A stretch of 64,000 nucleotides of DNA from NCBI GenBank assembly GCA_009731375.1, contig BJOX01000290.1, positions 231,208-295,207 on the forward strand, read 5' to 3'. The first letter of the stretch is position 1. Each line of letters starts with the position of its first letter. The stretch is from Paulinella micropora (Eukaryota; Cercozoa; Imbricatea; Euglyphida). Positions 27,165-38,043 of this stretch are shown in pieces. A program made the translations under genes and the position numbers. Below the pieces are notes generated by a model. The model saw nothing but the letters and a program-made list of their open reading frames with translations. It made no database searches and had not been told where the DNA came from.

Positions 27165-30065
27165 ATGAGTGCTTCTGCGACGAAGGATGCGGCGACTGTG
27201 ATCCTGCAAGGCAAGGCGCCTGCGTTCATCGATGGTATTAAGGGGAGAAGCTGGGATGACTGGTTTGCGCAGGCAAGGGCGGATTTGTCCTCGGTCGAAT
27301 GCTGGGAATGTGTCGCGCCTTTGGCTGATGTACTGAGATGGCGGTCCGAGATTGAAGCTGAGCCTGCGGCGGGAGCACCGGATGCGGCTTACGGGGACCG
27401 GAAGGAGAACAAGAGAGAGGCTAAGGCGAGGGAGGCAAAGGCTCTTGCGGACGCAAAAGCTGGACCGGGGGCAACCATGCAACAGCGACGGAAGATCATA
27501 GCCAGAAGGGCGCAGATCTTCATGTGGTTGTACAAAGCGCTAGAGTACGGATCGCCGGCGGAGAGGATTGTCCGACACTTGGTCAGAGAGCCTGCGCTGC
27601 GACCGGAGGAGCTCGTCGGCATCCTGCGTCAACGCTACCAAGGGAATGCGGCCCACCAGAAGCAGAAAAGGAACAGCATCGTAAGCAACTGGCAATTTAA
27701 TGCTAAAGATGATATGATGGCACAGCTGAGGGACTTTATGAGTCATTGTGAGTTCCTAGAGGATCATGGTGAACCGGTCAGTGTCACACTGCAGATGCAG
27801 TTCGTGAAGACCGCCCTGGCAAAGTGTGCAGAGAAGCATTTGTGGAAGCCGTTCTTGGATGCGCAAGTTACCAATCCATCGCTGGAGTGGGACGACTTCG
27901 AAGCGGCCTTCGAAAGGAGAGTAATCGCTAATGAAGAGCAGAGGATGGCTACCAAAGAGGAGGCGGCGATGTGGGCGAACGGGCAAGCGAAAGGTGGCAA
28001 GAGCGACAAGGGGGATAAGGGCGGCAAGAGCGATAGGCCGAAGCTGGAGTGCTACAACTGTTCAAAAGGCCACAAGTACTTCAGGTGCATGGAGAAGTGT
28101 CGCATACCTGGGCACGAGCATGTAGGCAAGTCGTGCCCAACGCTCAAGGACAGGTACCGCAAGAAAATTCCTAAGGAAGAAAAACCGAAGAAAGATGTCG
28201 CGGCAAATGGAGGGAGAGACCAAGGACGCAAAGGTTCTGGTGCCCCGAGGAACCCCCCCGCCGCGGCCGTGTCGTGTATGGCGTTTGATCTAAGACGTCA
28301 AAGGCGAGCAACGATGGTTGATCCTGTTCCAAGATATGCAGTGGGTGAGGAGGAGTACCTGGCTCCGGCGGCGGATGGCTCGGGACTGCGGGTGATACCT
28401 AAGAAGGGTGAGAAGACGTGTGGGTATGCATTTATGGCTCAGAATGAGACGAGGTTCGTTTTTGTGGCACCACCGGAGAGCGAGGCTGAAGGGAACCAAA
28501 GCAATGGGACGGTGAACGTGGCCGACTTCTGTACGGTGTTCAACAATGCTCCCCTGGCGGAGCTGCATTGGTGGAAGTGGTACTACAATCTCCGCATCTC
28601 TCCGGACGAATGGGAGCAATGGGCTAGTGGACTGTCGGGGGCTGAACCCTGTGGCAAAGACACGCCGGTACCCTTGGAATGTGAAGCGTGTAGTGTCACC
28701 CAGCTTGCCAAGCCCAAGATGTGCTCTAGATGCAAAATGGTGGTGTACTGCGATAGAGGGTGCCAGAGAATCGACTACCCAGCCCATAAGGAGTTCTGCA
28801 AATGGACGCAGAACGAAGGCAACGAAGACTGGGCTAAAGTCGTCGAGAGTGGCCGCGAGCCTCGGGGGTTGGGACCTCATAGTCTGAATGAAACGAGACG
28901 AAGAGGGGATGTGGCCTACAGAAGGCTGCTGAGGTATTGTACCGTCAGACCGGACGTGGGGGAGAGTGCTATGGCGCTACAACCGAGGTACAACGACATC
29001 TTGCTGCTGATGGGCCCGCCCAAAGAAGCAAACGAGTATGTACAGGCGAGCTGGGACATACTGCAAGAGGCGAAGAGGCATGTGACCTCGGAACCGGAAC
29101 GGGTGTTGCTACGTGCCAAAGAACGTTACTTCCCCTGGGTATATCAACTGTCTTCGATTGAGGCGGCTACAGAGCAGGCGTTGGCGCAACGGCGTGCTGG
29201 GCTAAACACATCAGCTACGACAATGGGTCGAAGTGGTGGCACTAGTGATGTGATTGCAGGACAGGGGGAGTCGGCTTACAGTGAAAGACGAGTTGGACGA
29301 TGGGAAGAGGAGCGAACGGTCATCACACTAGAGGGCGGTGGAGGTGATCCAGTACCCCGGAATGTGATGGATGATGAAAAGAAGCCACCCAACACGCCGC
29401 CTACGCAGTTGGTTAGCGACAATGCACAAGATGGTGATGTGGAAATGACCGAGGAAGGGAGGTCTATGCAAGAAGGAGGGCTGCATCGCGATGGAGGAGG
29501 TACCTCTACTGGTGGAGAAGAAGACAAGGGACCTACAGCTCACATGGCTTTTGAAGATGGAGTAATGGGCGGGCAGGACCTGTATGAAGTCTATCTTGAC
29601 TGTGGGTCGTCGCAGCACATGATTCCGATAGAAGACGCCCTAAGCAAGATTGGACAGGAGGAGGGGGTGGCAGTGAGAGGGATCTCTGGGCTCATCAAAA
29701 CTGTGGCGATGGGGGATACGTCGTTTACAGGCATGAATGGAGAAGGTGGGCAGCAGGAGGTGGAGATGGGAGAGACCTACGTCTTACCTACCCTTGATCG
29801 TACGCTATTCTCATCTGGTCGCCTACAGCGAACGGGTTACACAATAGTAATGCAAGATGACGAATTCTTCGTGATGAGGAAGAAGGTAATGGTAGAGGCA
29901 TGCGAAAAGATTTTGACTGGGAGCTTCGATGCTGATACGTGTCAATACCGATTTCACGTGGCGAACCCACCTGGATGGAGGAAAGAGAAGAAGGAATGCT
30001 CACCGTTCCCCGAATGCAACACTGCGTTTTGGTCTACCAGCATGTACTACGGTGGACATGAGTGA
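27165..30065 (+). CDS. Copia Gag-protease polyprotein with MYND finger
   Basis: The 966-codon frame begins 4 bases after the 5' LTR. Residues ~1-270 form a copia-type capsid region (GAG/UBN2-like). A Cys/His knuckle-like CYNCSKGHKYFRCMEKC follows at ~296-312. Residues ~506-546 are a MYND-type zinc finger (CEAC...MCSRCKMVVYCDRGCQ...HKEFC), which is unusual in Gag. The aspartic protease active site is DCGSSQHM (D812). It stops at TGA 30063-30065, overlapping ATG 30058 of the next frame. Gag forms particles; the protease matures the polyprotein. Confidence 0.85.
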   Translation: MSASATKDAATVILQGKAPAFIDGIKGRSWDDWFAQARADLSSVECWECVAPLADVLRWRSEIEAEPAAGAPDAAYGDRKENKREAKAREAKALADAKAGPGATMQQRRKIIARRAQIFMWLYKALEYGSPAERIVRHLVREPALRPEELVGILRQRYQGNAAHQKQKRNSIVSNWQFNAKDDMMAQLRDFMSHCEFLEDHGEPVSVTLQMQFVKTALAKCAEKHLWKPFLDAQVTNPSLEWDDFEAAFERRVIANEEQRMATKEEAAMWANGQAKGGKSDKGDKGGKSDRPKLECYNCSKGHKYFRCMEKCRIPGHEHVGKSCPTLKDRYRKKIPKEEKPKKDVAANGGRDQGRKGSGAPRNPPAAAVSCMAFDLRRQRRATMVDPVPRYAVGEEEYLAPAADGSGLRVIPKKGEKTCGYAFMAQNETRFVFVAPPESEAEGNQSNGTVNVADFCTVFNNAPLAELHWWKWYYNLRISPDEWEQWASGLSGAEPCGKDTPVPLECEACSVTQLAKPKMCSRCKMVVYCDRGCQRIDYPAHKEFCKWTQNEGNEDWAKVVESGREPRGLGPHSLNETRRRGDVAYRRLLRYCTVRPDVGESAMALQPRYNDILLLMGPPKEANEYVQASWDILQEAKRHVTSEPERVLLRAKERYFPWVYQLSSIEAATEQALAQRRAGLNTSATTMGRSGGTSDVIAGQGESAYSERRVGRWEEERTVITLEGGGGDPVPRNVMDDEKKPPNTPPTQLVSDNAQDGDVEMTEEGRSMQEGGLHRDGGGTSTGGEEDKGPTAHMAFEDGVMGGQDLYEVYLDCGSSQHMIPIEDALSKIGQEEGVAVRGISGLIKTVAMGDTSFTGMNGEGGQQEVEMGETYVLPTLDRTLFSSGRLQRTGYTIVMQDDEFFVMRKKVMVEACEKILTGSFDADTCQYRFHVANPPGWRKEKKECSPFPECNTAFWSTSMYYGGHE

Positions 30066-33058
30066 GATAAATGGCATATTTCACTTCGGGGAGACGATGG
30101 CACGTCAATTCTTGAAGCAAAATGGGCTGACACCGAAGGGAAAGGCGTCTACCCTGAGGTGTGATTGCTTGGCCTGTTCTACCACTAAGATTACTAAGCA
30201 CTCGTCATTTGAGGGGGCGTCGCTAACGCTATGTGCAAAAGACGGACTGGAGTGCAGATGGTACCGGTCGTATACCGTTTCCGTTGTACGGCAACACGCC
30301 GTATTGCCTGTTGTTTGTGGAGAACGTGTCTGGATACCTGAAAGGGCATTGGAACCACACGAGGGCATCAGACATTGCTGTCAAGCAGCTGGCTGCTGTG
30401 AGGGTGTGGTCGAAGACCCAGACGGGGAATGACATGAAACAGTTCCGGACGGACAAAGAGTGGATCTCGAATGCGGTGAAAGATTTCCTCAGAAGTAAGG
30501 GGATTGAGCCCCGGTTACCCATTCTTGCGGACCCTAATAAGGATGCGTATGCTGAGGCAGGGATTCACATTGTTTTGTCATTGGCAGCTACGTTGCTAAC
30601 CGCGAGGAGTGTGCCTGTCTACTTCTTACCTCTGGCGGTCGACTATGCTATCTTTCTCATCAACATGCAAGCGAGAGCAGGGGCAAAGATGACGAGGCAC
30701 GAGATGTTCTACAAAAGGCCAGCTCCACCCTTCTCCATCCTGAAGCCTTTTGGGTGCTTATGTGTGTACTACAAGGGTGGCAAGAAGGGCCAAGAGAAGG
30801 GAGTGCCAGGAGTGTTCATGGGGGTGAGCACAGAGGAGTCAGCCTATAAGGTGTGGAGTTACTACAAAGGTAAGCTGGTGACGACGGCGGACATGGTCGT
30901 CAGGGACTCTACTGTACATGGCTGGCCTACTCTCTACCCACGGGGCAAGATGGCATCGTCACTGCAACACAGCTTCCAAACTGCCAACCCAGTTCGAGAG
31001 AAGGGGGCCGAAAAGGGCGAAAAACCCGGTGCATTTTTTACTGCAAGTGAACAGCGACTGTTAGACAAATTGCTGGAAGTGGTAACTGGTGAAGATAAAA
31101 ATGATACCGGGGAAGAGGGGTGCATAGTGGAAGACGTGGCGGACGGACCGGAAGTGTTTTCTGCACGTGATGGTGTTCCAACTGACGAAGCTGGGGTTGT
31201 GGAGCTGGTGGTCGTTGGGGACGAGGGGTCGAGTAGTGGTCGTGCCAGAAAGGTGGGAGCAGGGGCTACTGATGGGAAGGTCGGAAGGGCAGCTGCTGGT
31301 GCACCTTTGCCTCGTTCAGGAGCATTGCAGGGTCGTGCTGGAGCGGACCAGAAGAGAGATGCAAGGGGGGTGCCAGTGGTGTGGACAGGTAACATCATTG
31401 ACACATCCAACATAGTTGCAGGGGTGAGGAGCAGGAAGCCAACGAAGCCAACTAACTTCCGCTCTGGTGCATACTTGGTGACGGTCCCGATTCCTCATCG
31501 AGAGGCTACTGCCTCAGGCAAATTTAACGACTCAAGGTTCAAGGACATCGACAAGCACCTCAGGTTGGGTGCTATCGTGGAGCGTCATGTGTCAGAGAAG
31601 CCTCCGGGGCAACCACTGGTCCCAACAAGGTTTGTCGACTTTGAAAAGCGAGAGACGGTCGATGGTCCGGTAGTGGATACAAAGTCAAGGATTGCTGGCA
31701 TTGGTTTCCGACAACCGGCGTGGCAGTACGATAGAGTGGATCTACCGACGTGTAGAGTTGAGTTGGTGTGGTCTACGTGTGCTCTTGCGGTATTGCAGGA
31801 CCTTGATATCTTTGGAATGGACGAGGAGAGTGCGTTCCCGCAGGTAAAGCTGCGGGTACCGGTGTGGCTGCAACCTCCGGCTGGATACGCGCCACCTAAT
31901 GTGGTATGGGAAGCTCTTGGGGGGGTCAACGGTTTGAAGCCCTCTGGCCACATTTATTGGAACGACCGAGTGGTTCCGACTCAGAAGAAGATGGGCTTCG
32001 TGCAGAGCATCCTGGAGCCGGTCATGTTCGGAAGGATTGATCCTGAGACGAAGAAGACTGAAGTATTGACGTACCATGTCGATGATAACATTCATGCTGC
32101 AGCGTCTAAGGCAAGCCGAAAGGAGTATGTGGAGAAGCTCAACGAGGAGTGGGGGAACGTGAAGGATCTAGGCCCGGTCAAACAGTTCCTCTCGCTTGAG
32201 TTTGAGGTTAGTAGGAAGGGTGGAGAATACACCGTATCTATCTACCAACGCGAGTATACGGAGACGTTGATGGCAAGGTTCAAGAGGAGCGACGGGCGTC
32301 CATGGATGCCGGCCAAGACGCCGTGGTTGCCGGAGGGATCGAAGATGGTGCCGGCGCTGGGGGAGTACTCGCCACAGGAGATTGTAGGGAGTTACATCTA
32401 CTTGAAAGCGAGTTGCCCGGAGTCGGTTCTTCCGTTGAGTTACCTGGCTGAGCATCAGTCCGACAGGAGCAAGTTCGATTATCGAGCGGCGGAGCAGCTA
32501 TTGCGCTATTTCCTGTTCGTCAAGAACAGGGGTGTTAAGTTCTCGTCGAATGGCAACCGTACGCCGGAGGCGGACTCAGATTCGTCCTTAGGAAATGGAA
32601 GTCGCATGTACTCGCGAACAGGGGGTGTGGTGTTCCTGGCGGATGGGCCTGTGATGGTGAGGGCTTCCAATCAGAAGCATTTGGCCACAGGCACGCAAGA
32701 GAGTGAAACCTATGCGGCTTCGGAGGTGTTGCATGATCTTGAGTCGGTGCGTAATATGATTCGGGCTCTGCCTTGGTCGGATGAAAACCCATTGAAAGAC
32801 GAGTTGATGGCGACGCCGACCCTCAATGTCGACAATCAGGCTACGGTGTGTACTGCGCCGGAATCGGTGTTTGGTAAGAAGCTGCGTCATATTGCTCTGA
32901 GGCATTACCATTTGACTGAGGCGATGAGGAAGGGGGAGGTTGTGATGCGTTGGGTCCCGTCAGCAGACAATCGCGCCGATGTTCTCTCAAAGAAAATCGC
33001 TAGCCCCTCCTTGTTCAAGAAGGGGGCAGACAGACTGTCTGGACATCAGTCCAAGTAA
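30058..33058 (+). pseudogene. Copia integrase-RT-RNase H polyprotein, split by one frameshift
   Basis: The first ~60 codons (MSEINGIFHFGE...LRCDCLACSTTK) are the zinc-binding pre-integrase region. Near 30235 the sense moves to the next frame, which stays open to 33058. There follow the integrase core (WSADGTGRI with the first Asp, FRTDKEWIS with the second, NKDAYAEAG with the Glu), copia RT with FGMDEESAFPQVKL (motif A) and YHVDDNIH (motif C), and RNase H with EADSDSSLG, GTQESETYAAS and PSADNRADVLSKK. The start overlaps the gag-protease stop (ATGAGTGA), so reinitiation is possible. The second break is probably a mutation. Confidence 0.8.
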
Positions 33059-33179
33059 GCATTACTGAGGATGCTTATGCCTTTGCTCATTAGAGGTGTC
33101 CTATGACTCTAGTGATAAGGTTAGAATATATTTGTGACTTCTACCTCACTAGTGACTTTATTGGTAACTACCTCTGAAA

Positions 33180-33189
33180 TTAGGGGGAG
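33180..33189 (+). other. Copia polypurine tract
   Basis: TTAGGGGGAG immediately precedes the 3' LTR, the position from which plus-strand DNA synthesis is primed. Confidence 0.8.
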
Positions 33190-33482
33190 CTTTACATTAC
33201 AATAACGGTTAGAATAATTTCTGACAGCAGTTACTCGTGATATGACAGTTACGTCATTTATTATATGTCGATAGGACTGATTTACCAATTATTTACGACT
33301 GACCTAATTAATGAATTTGGCATTGTCAGCCAGTCACATGTTATGGTTTGGCCGCCTTCAGTTTGGCGGTAATAATTTTACTCAATAAATCTCTCACAAT
33401 CTGTTCAACTGCGAACTACCAAAGTGTCCCGGTCTTCAACCCGGCCTCTGTCAACTAAGCTACCGGATTTATAAATACATTG
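33190..33482 (+). repeat. Copia 3' LTR
   Basis: Partner of 26868-27160; followed directly by the second AGCAC target duplicate. Confidence 0.9.
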
Positions 33483-33487
33483 AGCAC

Positions 33488-34164
33488 ATTGCGGACATTC
33501 GTGCTTGGTTGGCAGAAGTGCGTCGAGTTTGTCGTTCGGCAGGCATCGTACAGCCTGAGGAGGTTGCCATCGTGGCCAATAGGCTTTTTCGTTTTCAATC
33601 TGCGGTTGACAACGAATGGCTGTCCAAGAGTGACGAGTGGAGCACTCATTGGTATCAGCTCAAGGCATTGAGAGCGGATGCCATGTGTGTGGAAGCATTG
33701 CACTCATGCTCCGAACCAGAATTTTCATGCCTTTGCATCGAAGGCACAGGAGGTGGATCAGCTCAAGAATGAGGCTAAGTGGACGTTGGCAAAGAAGCCA
33801 GTGTTGCACTATGCGTTTCAAAGAGTGATGGACATGGCCATCATACTCTCAAGGGCTGAGGCCTTTAAGGCTGTGGCGGAGGTTCTCTTCGACAAAGAGA
33901 ATCCTATTTTTGCGAAGTTGGTCAAGGAGTTCCTGGGGGCATACGGAGCTGTGGGTGTGCATGAAGGTAGACAGTGTGGACGCCAGCCCAGAGTTTCGGA
34001 ATGTCGAGGACGACATGGCGGGTCGAGCAATGCGTTGCGTGCAGAAGACCTTTGTCGATGGATGGAAATACACAGGTCCTAAGCCTCAATCTCCTCCCCA
34101 AGGAGGTCTGCAAATTCTGCAGAGTAAAGGGGAAGGAGGGCCCTTGGAGCCTAACGACGACTAA
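33488..34164 (+). pseudogene. Gag-like region of the gypsy-type retroelement, continuation after copia
   Basis: The frame DTKH at 26856-26867 continues as IADIRAWLAEVRRVCRS from 33488 once the copia element is ignored. It then shifts frame (AFQRVMDMAIILSRAEAF..., IFAKLVKEFLGAYGAVG), matching in style LLTSLVKSDLASLLMAVLSG of the second copy near 47950. At least three frame changes show decay. Helical, charged composition fits a capsid or nucleocapsid region. Confidence 0.45.
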
Positions 34165-34236
34165 GTTTATGCGGGTCAGGGATTCCAACGAAGGGGCCGT
34201 CAATACTACGGTGATAATGGTCATCGTGGCACGGGG

Positions 34237-35722
34237 ATGGGTCGAGGCGAAAGGCCTGCCTTCAACAAGAAAGCTGGGCGAGCCCTTTGTATGAAGCGGG
34301 CTGCTGCTTTATGGCTCAAGACGGGAGCTATGTGCAAGGCTTCGTGTGATAAGTGGCATCCGGATCATTGGGATTACTCGGTTCAGAAGGAGGTTTTGGA
34401 AAGGGTACGTCGCGATTACCCTGTGTGGCCCTTCAGAGGCCTTCTGGAGACGGGTAAGTACAGGGAGGAGCTCAGCAACCTTCTTAAGAGGGATAAGAAG
34501 GCTTATGAGGCTAAGGGATGGATCGATCCTGGGGATAAGCCTTACATGAGGGGTGATTGGGAGAAGTACAACGTACGGAACCCAATCAACTCCTACGAAG
34601 GGGACGCACCGTTTTCGTTTGGACGGGACGATCCTCAGAAAAGGGGTTCCAACTTGGAGGATCCCTCATGGGCGTACAAGGGGCCAGCGTCGAGCTCTGA
34701 TGGGCGTCGTGAGCGTACATGGTCAATGGATCGGCGTAGCCGTTCGCGATCGCGGGGTCGACGAAGCGAAGGTGGCCGGGATGATCAAGGATTGAGAGGG
34801 CGATCTCGCTATGATCGGAATCGGGGAGGATACGATCGCAAGCGTGGCTCGAGGGAGCGTATACGGTCACCACCAAGAGATCGTGATAGATCAAGGTCCA
34901 GGCATCGTCCGGGATCGAATCGGTACCAACAGGATGGTACGAGTGTGGGGAATACCCCTTATACTGGTACAAATCCTTATGGGGGGGTGGGGGGGGCCGG
35001 GAAGCTTTCCCCCAATACAATTGCAGTCGGCGGCAGGAGCTGCTGGTGTTTATTATACCAGTCAGCTGCCGATGCAGAAGGTGCCGGGGGGATACGGCCA
35101 AGCGGTACAGCAGTACTATGTACAGCCACCGCAGCAGCAAGGGCCTTCGTACCCGCACCGACCAGCTTATATTCCGCCTCCACCTTTTCAGCCTGCGGGC
35201 GGTATGGGGGGAAATCAAGGATCTCCGGGAATGCAGTTGCAGTCGCAACAACAGGCGCAGGGTATGGCGTTTGGATTAACGCCAGTGGACACTCTGATGG
35301 GTGTGCAGGGCAAGGCTCAGGAAACGCGGGCTCTGGAGCAGCCAACGCGGGAGCAGCGACAAGTGCCTGACTCGGAAGTCAGGAGGGAAGATAAGTCGGG
35401 TGAGTCACCTGTCGGCCACGGAGGCGACGAGGTTGCTCATGACTTGTCATGTGATGATAGGATTTGCGTAAGGACGCAGCGGGTCGAGGAATCGACATTA
35501 AGTTTGGTCTCGGAGGGCCATGATAGACAGGATATGAAGGTTGAGGACCTTGATAGACACCGGGACACGTTGGGTCCAGTGATGAGTAGAGGTGCGGACC
35601 TTGATAGGGCTGTCGCGGAAAACGCGCTAAAGGATAAATATTTTGGTGGTTATGAAGCATTTTCAGTGGACGGGTGTGGCCCGGGGAAAGCTGAATTGCC
35701 TTTGCTTTTTACTCATATGTAA
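34237..35722 (+). pseudogene. Nucleocapsid-like region: Cys/His cluster, Arg/Ser-rich tail, Gln/Pro-rich tail
   Basis: The first frame (to 35370) encodes a Cys/His cluster (LWLKTGAMCKASCDKWHPDHW) that resembles a nucleic-acid-binding finger, followed by a long Arg/Ser/Asp-rich segment (RSRSRGRRSEGGRD...). Near 35000 the sense passes to another frame (34811-35722) with Gln/Pro/Gly-rich residues (QYYVQPPQQQGPSYPHRP). The second copy has a comparable Gln/Pro/Tyr-rich segment near 48480. The order fits the end of Gag in this retroelement family. Decayed, not an independent gene. Confidence 0.4.
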
Positions 35723-37360
35723 ATTCAACATAAGGGAAAGTTCCTTAGTGAGGGGTTTGACTTTTTTGAATTGATTATTTGCGCATAGGATTCCTCATAT
35801 ATTTTTTGAAATATTTCACTATGGTGAGCATATCCTTATTTTTAATAGTTTTTGAGTTGTGTAAAAAAGCACCATTACGTGTGGAAAAAAATTTGGAAAA
35901 AGACAGGTCGGGCCGTCATTTTTTTGCTGATTCAATGTGGTAAAAAAATGGTTTGCAACCACGATTATGATTAAAGAATCTGTCTTTGGTTGTTATTTTA
36001 TTAGATTTTGAACTATGAAACGTTGTACAATACGTCTTAACAAATAATTTAATCGAATTTCGGAAAATTTTCAATATCTCTGAGAAACACAGTGTCGGCT
36101 GGAAAACAGTCCCTCAAGGGCAAATAAAAAAGCAAACAAAAATTTATTATGAAAGGAATTACTGCTCCTATAGCTCATAAACGAGTTGGGGGGGGTTCAA
36201 ATACACTATAGCTTGAATTCTGGGGGAAGGGGAGCTAAAAAATACATGAAACCTAGAAGAAAACTGGTCAAAACTTTTTTGACATTCCGACATCTTGGAC
36301 TTACCTGCCTCCAGGAATGAAGCAGACACATCCCTTTTTCAATATTTTTGTATCTATCGTAAGTATATGTCAGGGAGACATGATTACACTAAAAAAACTG
36401 GAGGAGAAAGGTCCAGGAAAGAATGTACAGGCATGTGTAGGTCAGACACGTGAAGTTGTGAAAACCCACTTTTTGGTTTGTAGCTTCTAGGCAAAATGAA
36501 CAAAAATCCTTTGGTGGAGTTTTAGTTTATGGTTGTGAAAGACGATTCCAATACTTAAAATTCTTAAAACTGATGAATACTAAAATGTATATGTCCCCAA
36601 AACCATAAAAATGCTGGTTTTGTGATTTTGAGTTTTTGCCTTCCACAGACATTTACAAATAACACAAAGTTGGAGAAATACGTTTAATGATAATACAAAA
36701 CGATTCACCTATTCATCTGTGCAAGAAATAATACTTAAGCTACAAAATATAGATTTTCATGTTTCGACAAGGAAAAAATAGCTGATTTTCTACTAGCTAG
36801 TTTGTAGCCTACAAGTAAAAGTATCAAAAGATATTTTATACAAGTGATGAAAAACACTCAAAGTTACTATGTATATACTTAGATAGCTATGATATGTCTT
36901 GTGCTAAGAGATATCTGATGCACTCAGGGAACCCTCCCCTCTGTGCTTTTTTCCTAGGTTGGCCGGGCCAGGACGCACCGTGGAAGCCGGGGAATTTCAT
37001 TGCATTTTTTACTGAAAAACATGGTCAGAACGTCTTGCCGGGTGGTACGCAGAACTAAGTAATTACAACAGATAAAATCATGTGGTTTTCACTAAATAAA
37101 AGCTTAACAAGTGTAGGGTTGCGCACCATACTTTCCTGATCAAAAAAATTAAAAAATCACATTTTAGTATTACATTATAAAATAGTCAAAAATATTACCG
37201 TTACGTATATTTCAAATTCAAATTTAATTTTTGAGTTGAATATGGCAAGCCAATCATCTGATTTAGATCTCTACAACAAAAAAAAAATTACTAAAAAATA
37301 ATCAGAACTCGTTAAGTTCCGTGTGCCACCGCACTAAATCCATCCAATTTACATATGTAA
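35713..37360. repeat. R1 non-coding repeat, copy B, with short terminal inverted repeats
   Basis: CATATGTAAATT at 35713-35724 is inverted as AATTTACATATG at 37349-37360. The interior (35850-37025) matches R1 copy A. The insert separates the gag-like part from the protease part of the same retroelement. No coding capacity, so it would depend on other enzymes to move. Confidence 0.65.
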
Positions 37361-37379
37361 AAATTTTTTTGAGGATGTA

Positions 37380-37740
37380 CAAGAGGAATGTATTGTCGGA
37401 AATGATACAATGGCATCTCTGAATGTGCTTGGCAAGGAGTTCATTGAACTATGGGCGGAGAGCCATGGTTGAGATACGGGTTTAGGCAGTGTCGTAGACG
37501 GGTAAAAGGAGTGGGTGGTATGACGTTGATATCCGGATCAGTCATGCTTACCTTCCTTTTGAAGGACGGAAAGTCTTTCTCCCATAGGTTTTGGGTCGTC
37601 CCAGCCTTTGCTGGTGGTCTCCTGTTGGGGCTGAGGAGCCTGAGGCGGATGCATGCTCGGATCTATACGGATCTGAACCGTGGTGCAGTACGGTGGATCC
37701 GAGGTGGCTCCGCGGTACGGGGTAGTACCGTATGAACCGT
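37380..37740 (+). pseudogene. Retropepsin-like protease of the gypsy-type retroelement (copy 1)
   Basis: One frame reads IVGNDTMASLNVLGKEFIE, resembling the D-T-G active-site segment with Met for Gly. After a frame change comes VGGMTLISGSVMLTFLLKDG, and then HRFWVVPAFAGGLLLGLRSL, which matches the retropepsin flap-to-end pattern and parallels IHVLVVPDFPGTIVLGKPDL of the second copy on the minus strand at 50636-50920. The altered active site and frame change indicate a dead protease. Confidence 0.5.
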
Positions 37741-38043
37741 TACGGCGAGGAAGCCGTGCTGGGTCACACATTGGGAATGTGAGTGTCACGTCAGTCGTGC
37801 GCGCCGACTGGGAGAGGACAAAGGTAGTGGCCGGGAAGGATATGGAGTCCACGGTCACTCCCCACATTCAAGAGCCTGTCACAGCCTCGTTCTTCCATGT
37901 ATGCACGATAGAGTCGGGGGACTCTGAGGACTTGAGGGTGGTCGGTGACAGTTCTGACGACACCAGTCGGGAGACGGAATATGTCAATTTCCACAACCTC
38001 TGGCTGAGCCTACACGAACCCACGCGACATAAGGATTGCGAAT

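Larger units (their letters stand above)
26868..33482 (+). mobile_element. Ty1/copia LTR retrotransposon, nearly intact and young
   Basis: Two 293-base LTRs (26868-27160, 33190-33482), differing at about two positions, flank gag, protease, integrase, RT and RNase H in copia order. A 5-base target duplication AGCAC lies at 26863-26867 and 33483-33487. Removing the element and one duplicate rejoins the surrounding gag-like frame in phase. The few LTR differences imply a recent insertion. The LTR ends (CTTTAC...ACATTG) are not the usual TG...CA. Two reading-frame breaks in the coding region (30058-30065 and ~30235) make this copy's autonomy doubtful. Confidence 0.9.
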
